A stretch of DNA of 64,000 bases from Pohlia nutans. Its lineage: Eukaryota; Streptophyta; Bryopsida; Bryales; Mniaceae. The notes beneath the pieces are model-generated. The model had not been told where the DNA came from. It searched no databases and was given only the letters and a program-made list of their open reading frames with translations. This document shows, in pieces, positions 24,362-46,091 of this stretch; within the stretch, counting starts at the first letter, position 1; the number at the start of each line of letters is the position of its first letter. The stretch covers positions 3,908,501-3,972,500 of the forward strand of contig CM040086.1 in the NCBI GenBank assembly GCA_022496805.1, written 5' to 3'. The position numbers were made by a program, and so were the translations under genes.

Positions 24362-25902
24362 CTAAGTAGTTAAGCTCATGGAGTAGACAGGCGACATGTT
24401 GGGGTAATACAAACCCCAGTTCTGCTCCGTGAGCTTCCCAGTCTTGAGATTCTCATTGAAAAGCGAGAACACATACGTGGGCGTCGCCACGCCAGGTCGC
24501 AACGGAGTCCCTACAGGCGGATCAGCGAGCACCAGTTTGACCAAATTGTTGTTATAAGTTTGCGCGTTCGCAACACTGGGACCGACCTGCGTGGATTCAC
24601 CAAGCGACGGCCACCCGGACTCGGTGACAACAATGGGAATATCAGTGTGCCCCAGCGACGCCATAGCCGCAACAATCGCGTCAATCTGCGCGTCCCACAA
24701 ATTCGTGTACACTTTCCCGTTCCCGGAGTCCGTCACAGCGGTGGCGTTCGCGTTCAGGAGCGCGTAGTCAAGACTGATGGTGTTGTAGTTAAACGTGTAG
24801 CTGAAGTACGGGAAGATGTTCACCATGAACGGGGCGCCAGTCTGCGCAAGGAAATCCAGCAGGGGTTTCATGACCGAGGTAGCGTACGCGGGGCGGAACA
24901 CGCTTGCTGACGGCGGGAAGGAGACGTTGAGCACGCTGAAGGCGTGAGGCGTGGAGACTTTGATGGTGGAGTCGAGGTTCGCCGTGACGAGCGCCGCGTG
25001 CAGGTTCAGCATCGCGGGGACAAGGTAATTCGTGTCCGCGGTGTCGCTGGTAAGAATCTCGTTTCCCACGGCGATGGTGGTGATGGTGGTGGCGGGGACG
25101 AAGGGCTGCAAGTTGTAGATCACCCAGTTCTGCGTGAACGTCATGTCCGTCGCCATGTGGATGATGTCGCCGTTGGGCACTGTGATCGATACGTCCATTC
25201 CGGAATTCGCAAACGCCCGGATCACGTTCGCGTCCGTGTTGTAGATCTTCACCTTCGTCACGTTCAAGGACTTGAGAAACGTCACCACTGTTGATGGCGG
25301 TGGAAGGTTGTCTCCGCTCGTGCCATAGCCTATCCCAATCGTTCCTGCACCTGCACGTATTCGATCGCCTACAGTATTAGCAACAATAACACTCACTGTA
25401 ACAGAAACTGCAGCTACCGTAACATACATGACTAGGTTAACCCTGAAACACCCAATATGCCCATCTGCATCACTGAACTTTGCAACGGCACTGTGGCATT
25501 TTCTCGTTTTCTGATTGCAATACCTCATTATAAAGCTCTTGTTCTACACTACAAGATCAGCAGTGTCTGTCGATCGTGTCAAACTGAAATCGTCATGTTC
25601 ATATGCAACAGGGGGTTCAATTTTCCTACACTGTGGACGCATAGGGGTGAACAGAAAACCTAAAAACTAACCCTTGTAATCAGCCGTCAATTCACTAACA
25701 ATCACGGAAACGACATCCCTAAAATTCCACTTTCAGAACTGGAACTCTAGGATAATGGAAAGTAAGAGTCTTCAGGAGATATATGAGCTAGCTGCTTACC
25801 TGTTGTATCGCAAACCAAACTGCAGCTGATCAAGATGCACAAGACTCCTATGACATGAGCTTTGCGAAACGCACAGACGGACATCTTCATCTTCATGCTC
25901 AT
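24362..25902 (-). CDS. GH17 endo-beta-1,3-glucanase, secreted (2 exons)
   Basis: Hydrolyses beta-1,3-glucan (callose or fungal wall glucan) outside the cell. Exon 1 (25,902-25,800) encodes a signal peptide with core VIGVLCILISCSLVC and ends ACAACAG|GTAAGC. Exon 2 (25,368-24,362) joins in phase 1, giving 369 residues. The mature start is IGIGYGTSGDNLPPP. VGNEI carries the acid/base Glu138 and VVTESGWPSLG the nucleophile Glu284, so both catalytic residues are kept. There is no C-terminal X8/CBM43 module and no obvious GPI signal. Three in-frame acceptors (CTGTAG, CGTGCAG and, 6 bp later, GTGCAG) are possible; the first has the best pyrimidine tract. The start chosen is the first of four clustered in-frame Met codons. 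An alternative reading without splicing would lose the signal peptide. Confidence 0.92.
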
Positions 25903-26395
25903 GAGTTAACTAAAGGCACTCCGCAGCTCAAGAAAAATATATCAATTGAAAATCACAGCTGCAAAAGTGGATGAAAAGAGACACGGATTAACTTCATGGA
26001 CCGACTGGAGCTTTGTCAACTCAACTGTAATACAATCCAGGGACCCACTAATACGATGATACTGAATTTAGGACTGGATTGAAGCAAAAGGAGGAGACTG
26101 AGAACAGTGGGGCCAGTCTGTGTATGAAAGCAGACTGAAGCAATTTACAGTGTGAGATGCGAAAGGAAGGTGTCATGCAGAAGCTTTGATATTGAAGAGG
26201 CTGAGTGACGGTGGGTTATGTAGGCGGGCTGGCTATGGCGTCAGGAGCATGGCGACGGCTGCGAAGTTACTGCGCAGTTCAGAGAGACGTTGGAAACGGG
26301 CTGTTGGCGCACTTGGCACTCAGCCCCTGCTGCAGGCTCTCAGTAGTTAGTACCCCAACTCCCTATGTACCAGTACACATGAACACTTTGCACAA
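25903..26395 (-). promoter_or_regulatory. GH17 upstream region
   Basis: The 5' flank of the minus-strand GH17 gene, with moderate GC and no coding frame of note. A promoter is assumed from position only; I see no clear TATA box. Confidence 0.25.
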
Positions 26396-27330
26396 CTCCT
26401 TATTATTATCATATTCTCTAATATCATATAATTTCCGTTTCTGCATGATCATCCCACTCTCCAATATCACATTTCAGTATCTGCATAGGGTGCATTCGTG
26501 ATAATAAGAGCCACCATAGGTGTAACTAGTGCTTAATTTTATGAATTGTTAACCCTTAAATGGTTGATGGGGATAGTATATACTTTGACGTATATTTGAT
26601 ATTTTTTGTAAGTAGAAAGTTCCAAATTGAGACCCCAATAACTTGTTAACACCATGTTGATGTGAATTTAACTTCACTTTTGATCCTAAACCCATAGGAG
26701 GTGTGGAATTATGCCAAATACAATGGATTATTGGTGTATTATACTGGTCGGAAAGGGCTCTTTGAACCTTTAAGAGCTAAGCAAAACTTTTATCATTTGA
26801 ATTAATAATGAAATACAAAATATTTCCTACATATATTATATGTCATTCTAACATATACCAAATTTTGACAATGTTTGAGTAATTATTCGTACTCCAAAAG
26901 GATTAAAATATGCTTGTAACTAGTTCTTGATAAGGACTAAAATGCCCTTAATATTTTGCAAAATGTCCTTAATTGTTTTCTAATATCTACATATAGTGAA
27001 GATATCACATCCTAAGCACTCATCAAAAGTTCTTAAATTTGAACATTGTTGGCTCCTATTACCATGAATGCACCCCATAAGGTTCTTTATCTCTTCTCTA
27101 CAGGTATTATTATATTCTTTAATATCACATTTCATTATTATCACATTCTCTAATATCACATTTCAATTTTGCATGATCATCGTACTCTCCAACATCACAT
27201 TTCAATGTCTACATTATTATCACACTCTTTAATATCCCATTTTGATAGTTGAATTGTTATCACATTCTCTAATATCACATTTTAGTTTTTGTATGATTAT
27301 CACAATCTTTAATATCACGTCCCAATATCT
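26396..27330. repeat. Tandem array (CTCTAATATCACATTTC..) split by an insertion
   Basis: The motif TATTATCACATTCTCTAATA + TCACATTTC repeats at 26,400-26,488 and 27,105-27,330. Between the two blocks sits the element at 26,489-27,073, so one array was interrupted after it formed. Confidence 0.75.
26489..27073. mobile_element. Inverted-repeat element with a nested TTAA-type element
   Basis: The left end GGTGCATTCGTGATAATAAG + AGCCA and the right end TGGCTCCTATTACCATGAAT + GCACC are inverse copies of about 25 bp. Within it, 26,553-26,776 starts CCCTTAAATGG after TTAA and ends AACCTTTAAGAG before CTAA, a younger insertion of the TTAA family. A related truncated copy lies at 29,372-29,600. Confidence 0.7.
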
Positions 27331-27530
27331 TGTGAGAATATTTTCTATTGTGTGCACATGTGAATGGACACTTTCCACATGTGAAGTACTAAACTCATGT
27401 ACGTTGGTTACCAAAGGTGTGATAGAAAAGAACCAGGAAAAGAACTTTAGTTATATATATTTTTCCTTTAAAGTTTATCCATCATTTAAAATTATATATT
27501 CTTTATAGATAGATAGATATAGATAGATAT

Positions 27531-27660
27531 AAACTCCGGTCCTCTTTCAAGGCCGGCGTGAATAAAGTGTCTGTCCGACCTGACAATGAACTAGTGCCCA
27601 CCGGACAAAGGGTCATTGGTGCAAGACTACTGTCCCCTTTCGAGAATAGACACTTTAGTG
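27531..27660 (+). repeat. Dispersed repeat with CCGGTCCTCTTTCAAGGCCGG core
   Basis: AAACTCCGGTCCTCTTTCAA + GGCCGGCGTGAATAAAGTG recurs on the minus strand at about 36,600-36,705 and, more diverged, on the plus strand at about 54,180-54,260. The shared stretch is roughly 100 bp. Confidence 0.7.
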
Positions 27661-27734
27661 ACCAGAGATAAGTATTAGTAACAATAGTAACATTGAGTGG
27701 TTAGATCTTGTAAGGGTATAATTTGGTGTTTGTT

Positions 27735-27835
27735 TTGTTAGTAGTTGCCAAGTCATGGTTCCTAGGTTGCTTGATGAGGGACGTTGTATTACAATTATAT
27801 GGTCCGGGTTCAATTCCCGTTGAGTCCGTTTGAGC
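27735..27835 (+). mobile_element. tRNA-derived SINE-like sequence (tentative)
   Basis: CCGGGTTCAATTCCCG at about 27,808 forms a canonical T arm and Pol III B box. TAGTTGCCAAGTCATGG, about 70 bp upstream, is A-box-like. No matching acceptor stem exists, so it is not a tRNA. No tail or target duplication was identified. Confidence 0.3.
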
Positions 27836-27900
27836 AGTGATGTGATATACATGACTTGGTGCTGCTAGTAAATTATCATAGGCAGGAAAGTTTGTACCAA

Positions 27901-28082
27901 TCAATCGGCATCGTTCCATCTTCATAAGACAAGTGTTTACTTTGAGCTAATCAGAAAAATACAAAAATAAATAAGTAGTGGTCTTAACCACTCAATCGGC
28001 ATCGTTCCATCTTCATGAGACAAGTGTTCACTTTGAGCTAATCAAAAAAATACAAAAAGAAATAAGTAGTGGTCTCAACCAT
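27901..28082. repeat. 92-bp tandem duplication
   Basis: TCAATCGGCATCGTTCCATC.. to ..AAGTAGTGGTCTTAACCA is followed directly by a second copy starting at 27,993 with about six substitutions. Confidence 0.9.
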
Positions 28083-29177
28083 TGCCCCCCTTTTCTTGTT
28101 AGTTTTGCTTTATTTAGTAATCTATTGGTAACGGTTGGTTATTTTCTATTTTTCTTTTATGTAGAATAATTGATCCGGCATGTTGTATAGCAATGGTATT
28201 TATTTCTTTGAAAGTGTGTTTAATAGAGGTTTCTGGTAGTTTAAATTTTGTTTCGAGTAGTTTCATTGATGAAGCATGCGTTGTACTTCTAGCTCCGGTT
28301 GTGATGACTATAAGTGGGTCTACTTTCCAACTTAGATTAATGATGCTACTAATAAGTGGTTGGTATTTTTGGTTTTTATTTTCAATTGTCTATTGTGGAA
28401 ATCTGTCGTTACAGTATGTAAATTCAATAAATTGAATTGTGAGGTTGTCTATTGGATTTGATGGTCGGTCATTTTTGTACGGGAGTCCTTTTACACAAAG
28501 AATGACTGGTTTGAATCTATCGTTGCAGTAGCATCTTTGTTGTTCACATGAACATGGTAGAAGCCGTGGGGGTACTGTGTTTTCTTGGGGGTTGTTGTTA
28601 AATGTTCCTGCATTCATAAGGGTGTAGCATGTAGATCCTTCCTCTATACATTGAAATCACCATATACTATGAATGCGTGAATGGTGTAGGGTTTAGGGTT
28701 TAGGTCATCTGTTGTATTTGTATGTGTTTTCTGTATTTTGGTGTTTTGAACATAGGTATTTTGACAGTGGCACAACTCAAAATTGAAACTTTCGTTCTTT
28801 AGAAGATGTGTATTATAAATCTCTAAATCCAAACTTCAAAATGTGAACTCCAACACTTCACGGATTTTCTGTTATTTGCATTTTTGACACTCTAGTGACC
28901 AAAATGTGGTCAGCTAGGCAGTAAAGAGTTAAAGGACATACTAAACTCCATGGGCTTGCTTTATTCTTAGGAGAATCTTGCTCATAACTTTCACTCCATT
29001 GAACCAAATTGGGTTTTAAAATACCAAAACAAACATATTTAAAAGATCTATACTTCTTTAGAATAGAACCAAAGTAAATTAGAAAAGAGAATCTTGCTAA
29101 ATCATTCAATGCAGGAAATATCCAATTAGTGTCCAACAAATACATAATAGAAACAACCATTTGAATATCAATTTAGA
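28083..29177. other. Intergenic region below the DRC-like gene
   Basis: No gene recognised. It should hold the 3' UTR of the minus-strand DRC-like gene that ends at 29,178. Confidence 0.4.
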
Positions 29178-38595
<9,418 letters not shown>

Positions 38596-39137
38596 CCTAA
38601 ACTGTCAGAGAATTTGTGACCTCGTGTAGAACCCCAAAACCTGCTCTGATTTGGAAACGCTGAAGTCAGCTACTGCAATTCAGAAAAGATAAATCATAAA
38701 GACTCTTCAAAGCCAGGCCACCGATGAAAGCTCTAATAGAGAGCAGTATTATTCCTGTCGCACATCAGTATTAAATATTGGCAGTTCACTCTGCCAAACG
38801 GACAGAGGATTTCGGTGACATGGGAGTTCGAAGCTGAGTGGTTTAAAAGGAAACGGTTATGGAAGTTAGCCGGTCCTTGCAAGTGAACCACTAAAGTACT
38901 ACCTTGAAGACCAGCTATGTTCACACTTTCTTGAAGTCGAGTCGTCGGGGTCTGAAGAGAAGCGACAATTGACAGGCAATTGTACTTCATTCTTTGAAAG
39001 GTTCAGAGTATCAACAACCTGCCGTGATCAGGCAGGTCGTTGAAAATCAGGTGACATGATAAAATACTCTTAATCAAGTATGTGAGTCCAATCTGATCCT
39101 GCAACTAAAGATACAATGGCGTTGACTCCCTCCCCCC

Positions 39138-42100
39138 CTATTCCTTTATATCATCCTTGTCGAAGGAAAAAAATTGTGCTCTAGTAAGGATATACTCTGT
39201 CCCCCGAATCCACACACTTAATGGAGCCCATTGAACTTCTTCCCATGCCAAACCTTCTTCCAGAACCTACACAAAAATGTTCACAACCCACATATAAGAT
39301 GGTGGGATTCGAAACTTCACAATCCTGAAAAATTAGAGTGAAGGCAGAGCCCCGTCAGAGACTAAACTGTGTACGTAAGAACAAACCCACACGTATTTGA
39401 TACTGAAGTACGTACTTCATTGAGAAGCTGAAAACGAAAGAGAAATTCATCGCATAGAAAGGGTCAAGACATGACACCCACCTCCACAAAGTCTTCCGGC
39501 AAGGGTACACCCTTCTTTTTCATGGATGATAGTGACAGAGGTCGTTTGCACTTGGACCACCGATAGCATTCATGTGGCTCGCCGTTATGGTGCATCCCAC
39601 TATGACTCTGGTGACCACCTGTTTGTCCATTGCTTGGGTGATTTCCGTGCGACTTCTCTCCATTGTGGGTATGCAAAATTGGTTCTTTTTCACTGACTAC
39701 CAAGGCTCGTTCAGTCAAACCCCACTTTTCTTTGCCCTTTTCTGTGCCTGAAGTGCCTTGAGGGAAGGAAGATGTAGCTGTAGTTGCACCATTACACGTT
39801 GTACGTTCTCCATCATATGCCAATTCATACCTGTGTGAAGTTGAAATGGTTATAAACTCATGACTGTACATCAGCACAGCTAAGGCCCTCAAATTTGTAA
39901 CTGCTCAAAGGAGCTAGAGCTCGAAGCAGAAATACGAGAAATCACATAAAGCTACCTCTAATTATAGAACTGTCGAGATATAATTCCACAACGTGTCAAG
40001 AACTTTAGTGTAAGAGAAAAGCTAGAATATGCCAAAATTCACTCTGGATTCTACGTGCAATCGCAGGCTACAAAGATCTTCTACCTAGGTTATAGACAGT
40101 TGACAGCGTGAGTAAACTAACCGATGAACGTGGGTCTCCACATACAGGACTTCCCCCTTTTTGAGTCGGGCAGACGTAAATTGAGATTTTTTTAATCCAC
40201 GGTCGGCCACAATGCTCATGTGGTACTTAGCCCTGCAAAGGAGTTATAAAAAAATAACTGAATTAGTGTAATCAACTGAAACACACAGGTTCACCCTCAC
40301 AGGAGAGTTCCTGCTTGGTGGTTCACTACATCGGTGCAACATTGTGGCGTCCATACAGAAAATTAACACATTAAAAGATCTTAAACAGGGAGCCGGTGAG
40401 TGCGGAACTGCAATCTGGGAAATCGTACGTAGATAAGAAACATTAACCGTTACCTTTCCCACGAAGTCATTATTTCTTACAAATAGTGACGGACAAAAGC
40501 TTCAAAGGAAGTGAGTAGCATGCTAGAAACAAGTGCAAACACGTCTCATTGCATGCTATGCACACCCTTAAAAAGTTTCATCTCAAAGTGTTATCAACGG
40601 GGAAAAGTATGACGCACCAGGGTTCATTGCAAAGATTGTACTGTATCGTCACTTCCTGCATAAATCTTTGCTGTCGGTACGCACTCTGCATGTCACGTTA
40701 CACAGTCTGATAATCAGAAAACAAACTAGCATTTCAAATTTCCAACGCTCAGTGCAGTTGTTAATTTGTAAGATGTAGAAGTTGAAACATTCAGCTGCAG
40801 CTTATCGAAGTAATATCAATCCAACACAATCTGTAAAACCTTATGCAAAAAAAATGGTCATAAAACTCGCAATATCCCCAACATTCCTGAAACAGTGTTC
40901 CATGTGTGCATGCTGCTGAGCCCCCAACAATTTCTACACAAACATCTTAAGAACTTGAGAAAATGAGGACATAAACGCAGTGAGGAGTTGAGCGTTACAG
41001 ATGATGCAGCTCTTGTGGTGACTGTCCGTTCTGATGCTGCAGGTGCAAGTGTCGGAGCAACTTGGGGATTGCGAGTCAAGCAAGGCTCCAGCTCTACAGT
41101 GCCCCCTCCTTGCTGCACAACATTTAACTCGTTGAGACACCTTGCCAGGAAAGGAAGCCATTGTGTCTGAATTCTGAAAAAATCTTACTTTCAACATACA
41201 TTCTGACGCTAACTACTAACAAATAAGACTTCTCCAAATCTCCATGTTCTACAATAGCTCATCGGAAAAAAAAATTAAAAATTGTTAGCAAGCTTTCTTG
41301 CAAGTCTGACCTTCATGATTCGGCACCTCTCAATGCTGTAACTGCACCCGCTTCCACCTCCCCAGGCCCGCGATCGAAGACTGTTCCTTAATGTAGACGT
41401 GTACACTGCACCAATAAGCCCCCATGAATAATTGTTCCAGATCAAAGACTTCGTTGAAACATGATCTTGGTACAAATGTTCGAAAAATAACAAGCAGACA
41501 GGAAATGGCAGATATTTATATTTTCCCAAAAGGCCACTTTAGTCAGACATACGTACTTGTTTGAGATTCAAGGATCCGAATGGTGGCTCGCAACTCTGAT
41601 ATTGAATTTGGCGGAGGGCTGGCTGAAGGCGAGAAGTATCCTGTGTGCATTAGAACTGCAGTCGTAACAAAGAGACACCTTAGAAAAGTGCGATAACCCA
41701 AATGTCTACTTTAGTGCAGCATTATCCAGTAATTCCAGCTAGACAAGATGGCTAAAACAAAAAATGTCATTTCATTTTCAGGTTCATATTCGACAAAGCA
41801 GTTTGTTCTTAGATTAGGTCATTTAATCTGTCTCAACATTGCTTCTGAGTCATTTTCTTCGTAAGTGTGTTCCAGTATGCTCTTATAAAATAAATTTGAC
41901 TTAAAAGACGAGCTGCATCCGTCCAACATGAACCTAACATTAAAGCAGATGACAAACACCCAAGAATCAAAAATACACAAGCTCGCCACCTGTTTAATGG
42001 CACCACCATGCCTGAATGATGTCACCTCTTGATAATAAATGTACAAAACTTACAGGCATTCTAGGAAGCCCACTATAGCAAAAGTCCAGCTTAGCTTACT

Positions 42101-45100
42101 CTAATGGACTTGCATTGAACACATACGTCTAGCTTGGGGATAAATATCAGTCTCAACCCCTAAAGGATCCTACCCACCTCCCAATTTGAAGATTTGCAAA
42201 AATCCATTGTAGTATACAATTTAGAAGGATAATTTGAAGTTGATGTGTAAACAAAAGTTGTAGTTTTTTAACTTTCGACTATATCCACATGTTTAGGTTT
42301 ATAGTTTCTATCACCAAAAAAATTATATAATTTTAAATTTTCAAAATTCAAAATTCAAAATTCAATCTAAATTTGATTACAAAGTACTAACAATTTTGAG
42401 TGAATTTTATGAAAGAGATTTGGAATGTGACACTCTTAATGTGGTGATTTCTTGAAATTTTTATGTTGCTTAAAACTATGAACTCAATTTTGCAAGATCA
42501 CTAAAATCTTTGAAATTTTTGGTGAAACTTAGTTCCAAGATATTCATTATAGGAAATTCATACCAAGTCGTCTTGAAAATCAAATTGTCCAAATAATCAA
42601 CAACCAACTAAAGATATTTTTGAAGATTTTAGATGGATGAAAAACTTGATTAGGGGTTTACATTGTATTAAAGAAACAAAATATCTTTGTTCTGATCATA
42701 CCTGCAACAATATCCGAGTCGTCTGTATATATGTCTGTGCCCCATAATTGGCTCCCTCGAATCTGACATACAAGAGAAATTTTAAAACGTGTAGGCTTGA
42801 GCATCGATACAGGGGTTGTACACGAGAAACAACTATAAGAAATATTTTGCTATACTGTGAAAACGAAAATCAGAAGGCGAGTCTCTTGAAACATCTCTAA
42901 AAAAGGGCACAAGCGTATGAACTCGAGCATTCTCATTGAGGCATGGGGAATGCAAGCTTCAGAGAGAGCGCTAAGCCGATACCTGGCGGTTGGTAGTAGT
43001 GGCGAGCTCAGCAGGAATGCGAATTTCGACAGTGGGACCCGACCCATTAGTTGAACTGTTCCTTTCTCCGGAATCTACGTACTCCTTCCGAAGTTTTTCG
43101 AGTTCAGGCATTCCTTCCCCAACTCTGTAAATAATAGAAGTACTTTCTGCCCTACCTGTCACATAAAAAACAAACTTGTAAGAGAAGCACTGTCTTTAAA
43201 GAAACATAAAAAGACAAACAATCGTCTCTGGTGTAATGTCCTATTAAAATCTGACGAACTTGATACTATAATCTTCCATATATGTCAGATGCCATTCACG
43301 GCACTTAATCTCAGCACAATCAACTTTTATCTTCCCATACTGACCTACATGTAGTTGTCATACAGTGGTAGTTAATATGGTTGTTACAAAATCAGAAACA
43401 CTACTGCACGTATAGATATGCTTAGACGAGAATACATAGAATCTAGTGCATTACAACGTGTTGTAATTAAAGCCTTCAAACCAAGAGTAGAGAAATAGGG
43501 CACAAATAGTTTGGGTTTTACACAGTTCTATAGGACTTTGCTACGATATATACAGTGTAAATTGATCAAGATGACAGCCACAAAAAGTAATAGAAAGGTT
43601 CAATCAGCCCAGCATATATTTCTCTGCTTAAAAGTGGCAAGTTGGATGCAAAACCCCATCGTCGCGATGTAGAATTCAAACTAGCACAAGCATGCAAAGA
43701 AGAGTACGCCATACCAACCTTGAGTCCTGCATTACATAAAAAACTTCGTCAGTAGGCTGCACAACCAGTAGGATGGGAAAAAAAATCCGTTTCAATGAAC
43801 TTTTACCAGAATAACGTCACCTCCAATTGTGGACAAGGAGCGATAAACTGAAGACGATACAAAGCAGAAATCATCCTCTGCCATCTCTAATTTCCCGTAA
43901 CAGTTCACACTTAAGATTTGCGAAGACGTAACAGAACGATTCACAAGTACACGAATACCTTATTCACAAACTAGGGTAACCGCTATGTGGAACAAGGGAC
44001 ACAGGAACGAGAGCTAATCGAATAATTGATCGGATGATGCAATTCGATACAAAAGCCCAGCGAACTTCCTACCCCAAAAACCGAAGAAAAACATGTTTGA
44101 GGTAACGTCGATCTCCCACATGTGATTCCTAACACAATGAACAGTCGGAATGAAGTATTCGGGCAGAAAGGAAAATGTTACTAAACATGACCTTCGATGC
44201 ATCATATCCCAGAAGAAAAAATCTTACCCTTCATTGTCTTTGGGCCGAAAACGTGATCGAGAGTCTCTGTTAGCAGGGTTGGACTGGCCTCTGGGACGCA
44301 ACATCCGCTTGCGCTGCTGCACTCCATAGCCATGAACAGCATCTTTGTCCTTCTCTCCAGCAGCACCTTCAGTGTCCATGGCATTATTCAAGGAATCTCG
44401 GTCTTTCTCCTGCTCCCGACCCCGCTTCTTTCGCTTCTCGCCCTCCCCCTCTTCATCCTTCTCCTTGTCTCTATGCTCCCTTTCCCTCACACGCTCGCGT
44501 CCGTCCTTTGTCTCGACCAATTTCCGGTCATCAACAGGCTTTCTATCCATCTCCGGTTCCACCTTTACCTCCACCTTCTCCAGTTTATCGACGAGGCTGT
44601 CCTCTCGCTCCTCTCGCCGATGCGAATCCCGATCCCGTTCCTTCTCTCTCTTCTCTCGCTTCTCAGAGCGTAAAGCAGCCTCTTTCTCTCTGTCACGTGA
44701 CCGCTCCCGCGGCCTCTCTTTCTCGCCCTTGTCTCTCTCCACCTCATCCTTCTCATTCTCTTTCTCATTATTAACATCCGAATGCGGTTGCTGCAGTAGT
44801 ACCACATCCTCTTTCCGCTCAATCCGCTTCTCATCCTTCTTCTCCTTGAGCTCCTCCCTCTTCACATCCATCGGCACCACATCCTTCAAGAAATTTTTTC
44901 CCTCCGGGCTCTTCTTCCGCAATCCCTCAGAATTTCCCTCGCCGCGATCCAATTCTTGCGCAACTTCACCAGTCACGCCAACTCCCTGCAACTGCAACTG
45001 CTCCTCCCCCTTCACATCAACAACCCTACCAAGAAGCACGCTCTCCTTCACCACATCCCCGTAATCCTTCGAATCCATCCGCCCGGGATCCACCCGATCA

Positions 45101-45420
45101 CTCTTCAAACCATCCGCACTACTCCCAAACTCCCGCACTTTAATCTTCACAACGGGCCCGTCCACCTTGCCACTGTTCCCCGGCTCAGCCTCATCCCTCC
45201 TCATGCTAATGCTAAAAAGCTCAAGCTTCTCCTGATCATTATGACGCGCCACTTTAGCGGGACGCGACTCCGCGCCTCCAAATACAGTAGTAGCGGGCTC
45301 CATTACCATCCCGCTCGCACCTCCGACATGCTGTTGTTGTTGTTGTTGTGGCTTCCCCTCCACCGCCGCCGCTGCCACTGGCGTCGTCTCCTCGTGCTGC
45401 CGCTTCACCGGAAGACTCAT
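39138..45420 (-). CDS. HDC1: HDC1, histone deacetylation complex subunit (Rxt3 domain), 11 exons
   Basis: Plant HDC1 is a nuclear scaffold of Sin3/RPD3-type histone deacetylase complexes and corresponds to yeast Rxt3. Exons: 45,420-44,228; 43,726-43,719; 43,155-42,983; 42,762-42,702; 41,655-41,557; 41,405-41,311; 41,112-40,999; 40,685-40,618; 40,232-40,122; 39,830-39,482; 39,266-39,138. All phases agree: 2,400 nt, 799 residues, slightly shorter than angiosperm HDC1. Residues 1-397 are charged, low-complexity Glu/Lys/Arg DNA-regulator-like sequence with a Gln stretch (25-30). The Rxt3 region (about 402-799) contains PTVEIRIPAELATTTNRQ, RGSQLWGTDIYTDDSD, AVLMHTGYFSPSASPPP, LRSRAWGGGSGCSYSIERC, GGGTVELEPCLTRNP, QEVTIQYNLCNEPW, ADRGLKKSQFTSARLKKGE, YRWSKCKRP and WEEVQWAPLSVWIRGTEY. 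These match the plant HDC1 core throughout. Intron 4 holds a TTAA-type MITE. Confidence 0.95.
42157..42656. mobile_element. 500-bp TTAA-family element in an HDC1 intron
   Basis: CCCCTAAAGGATCC..CTTGATTAGGGG, with flanks TCAA on the left and TTTA on the right, each one base from TTAA. It lies in the intron between the 42,702-42,762 and 41,557-41,655 exons. Confidence 0.65.
43719..43726 (-). other. HDC1: 8-nt microexon of HDC1
   Basis: GACTCAAG lies between TTTTTTATGTAATGCAG and GTTGGTAT. It bridges exon 1 (ends phase 2) and exon 3 (starts needing one base), contributing Gly398-Thr-Gln-Gly401. Without it the frame does not join. The resulting NEGTQGRAES matches the N-E/D-G-S/T-Q-G-K-x-E run of angiosperm HDC1. 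Confidence 0.85.
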
Positions 45421-46060
45421 CTCATCTCTTCACACAAAACGGAAATTTAAAAACCTCGTCAATTGTGAAAGCTAACCAAACGAAAAACTTCCAATTCTGC
45501 CGCGCACAAAAACCTAACCATCACATTACACCAAAACCGTTATCCCATGCTCAATCCCCTAGCTCTGGATCCCTACACTCAAAATCATCTCAGTGCTCGC
45601 ACGTACATAGAACAAACAGGCAGCATAATAATCAATGATCAAGCGAGGCTCCGTGGTCATGGGAAAAGCAAGCAAGCAAACGAACTAATGAGGCGCAAAG
45701 GAAAACATAACATTCTTGAAATATTGATGTCGGAGCGGGATGAGCGCCGCAATGAAGCAAATCGCCAGAACTTCAAAAAAAACAGAGGAGACAATAGAAA
45801 ATACAATACGGAGAAGTGTAGGCTCATTACCTCCAAGAAAGTGCGTGGGAAATATGGCGAAATGGAGGCCAGAGTGAAGAGGCTCCGGAAGGCAAGTGAA
45901 GAGGAGAAGTGACGAGAAGAGAAGAGAGAGACCTTGGCTTGCCTTGGTTGCGTTGGCTTGGTTTCCGTCTGCGACGTCAAACCCGACGTGACGGACGCAG
46001 GCACCAGGACGATGACGACGGCAACTCAGTGTCCCGGTGCGTGAGAATATTAGTGTGGGA
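45421..46060 (-). promoter_or_regulatory. HDC1 upstream region
   Basis: GC- and GA-rich flank (including a GAAGAGAAGAGAGAGACC run at 45,914) upstream of the HDC1 start. It ends where AT-rich repeat DNA resumes at about 46,060. A promoter and 5' UTR are inferred from position and composition; open frames here on either strand look non-coding. Confidence 0.35.
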
Positions 46061-46091
46061 AAATAATTAAAGTGGTTACCAATTGTTTTAA

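Noticed and set aside
28687..28704. TAGGGTTTAGGGTTTAGG, plant telomere-like repeat
   Set aside because: Only about 2.5 units; too short to claim an interstitial telomere.
44332..45450. Plus-strand Ser/Pro-rich frames opposite HDC1 exon 1
   Set aside because: Antisense of a Glu/Lys/Arg low-complexity exon; no family resemblance and the HDC1 model is phase-consistent.
45547..45912. 121-codon plus-strand frame upstream of HDC1
   Set aside because: Lys/Arg/Glu-rich reading of a GA-rich 5' flank; no domain or conserved start context.
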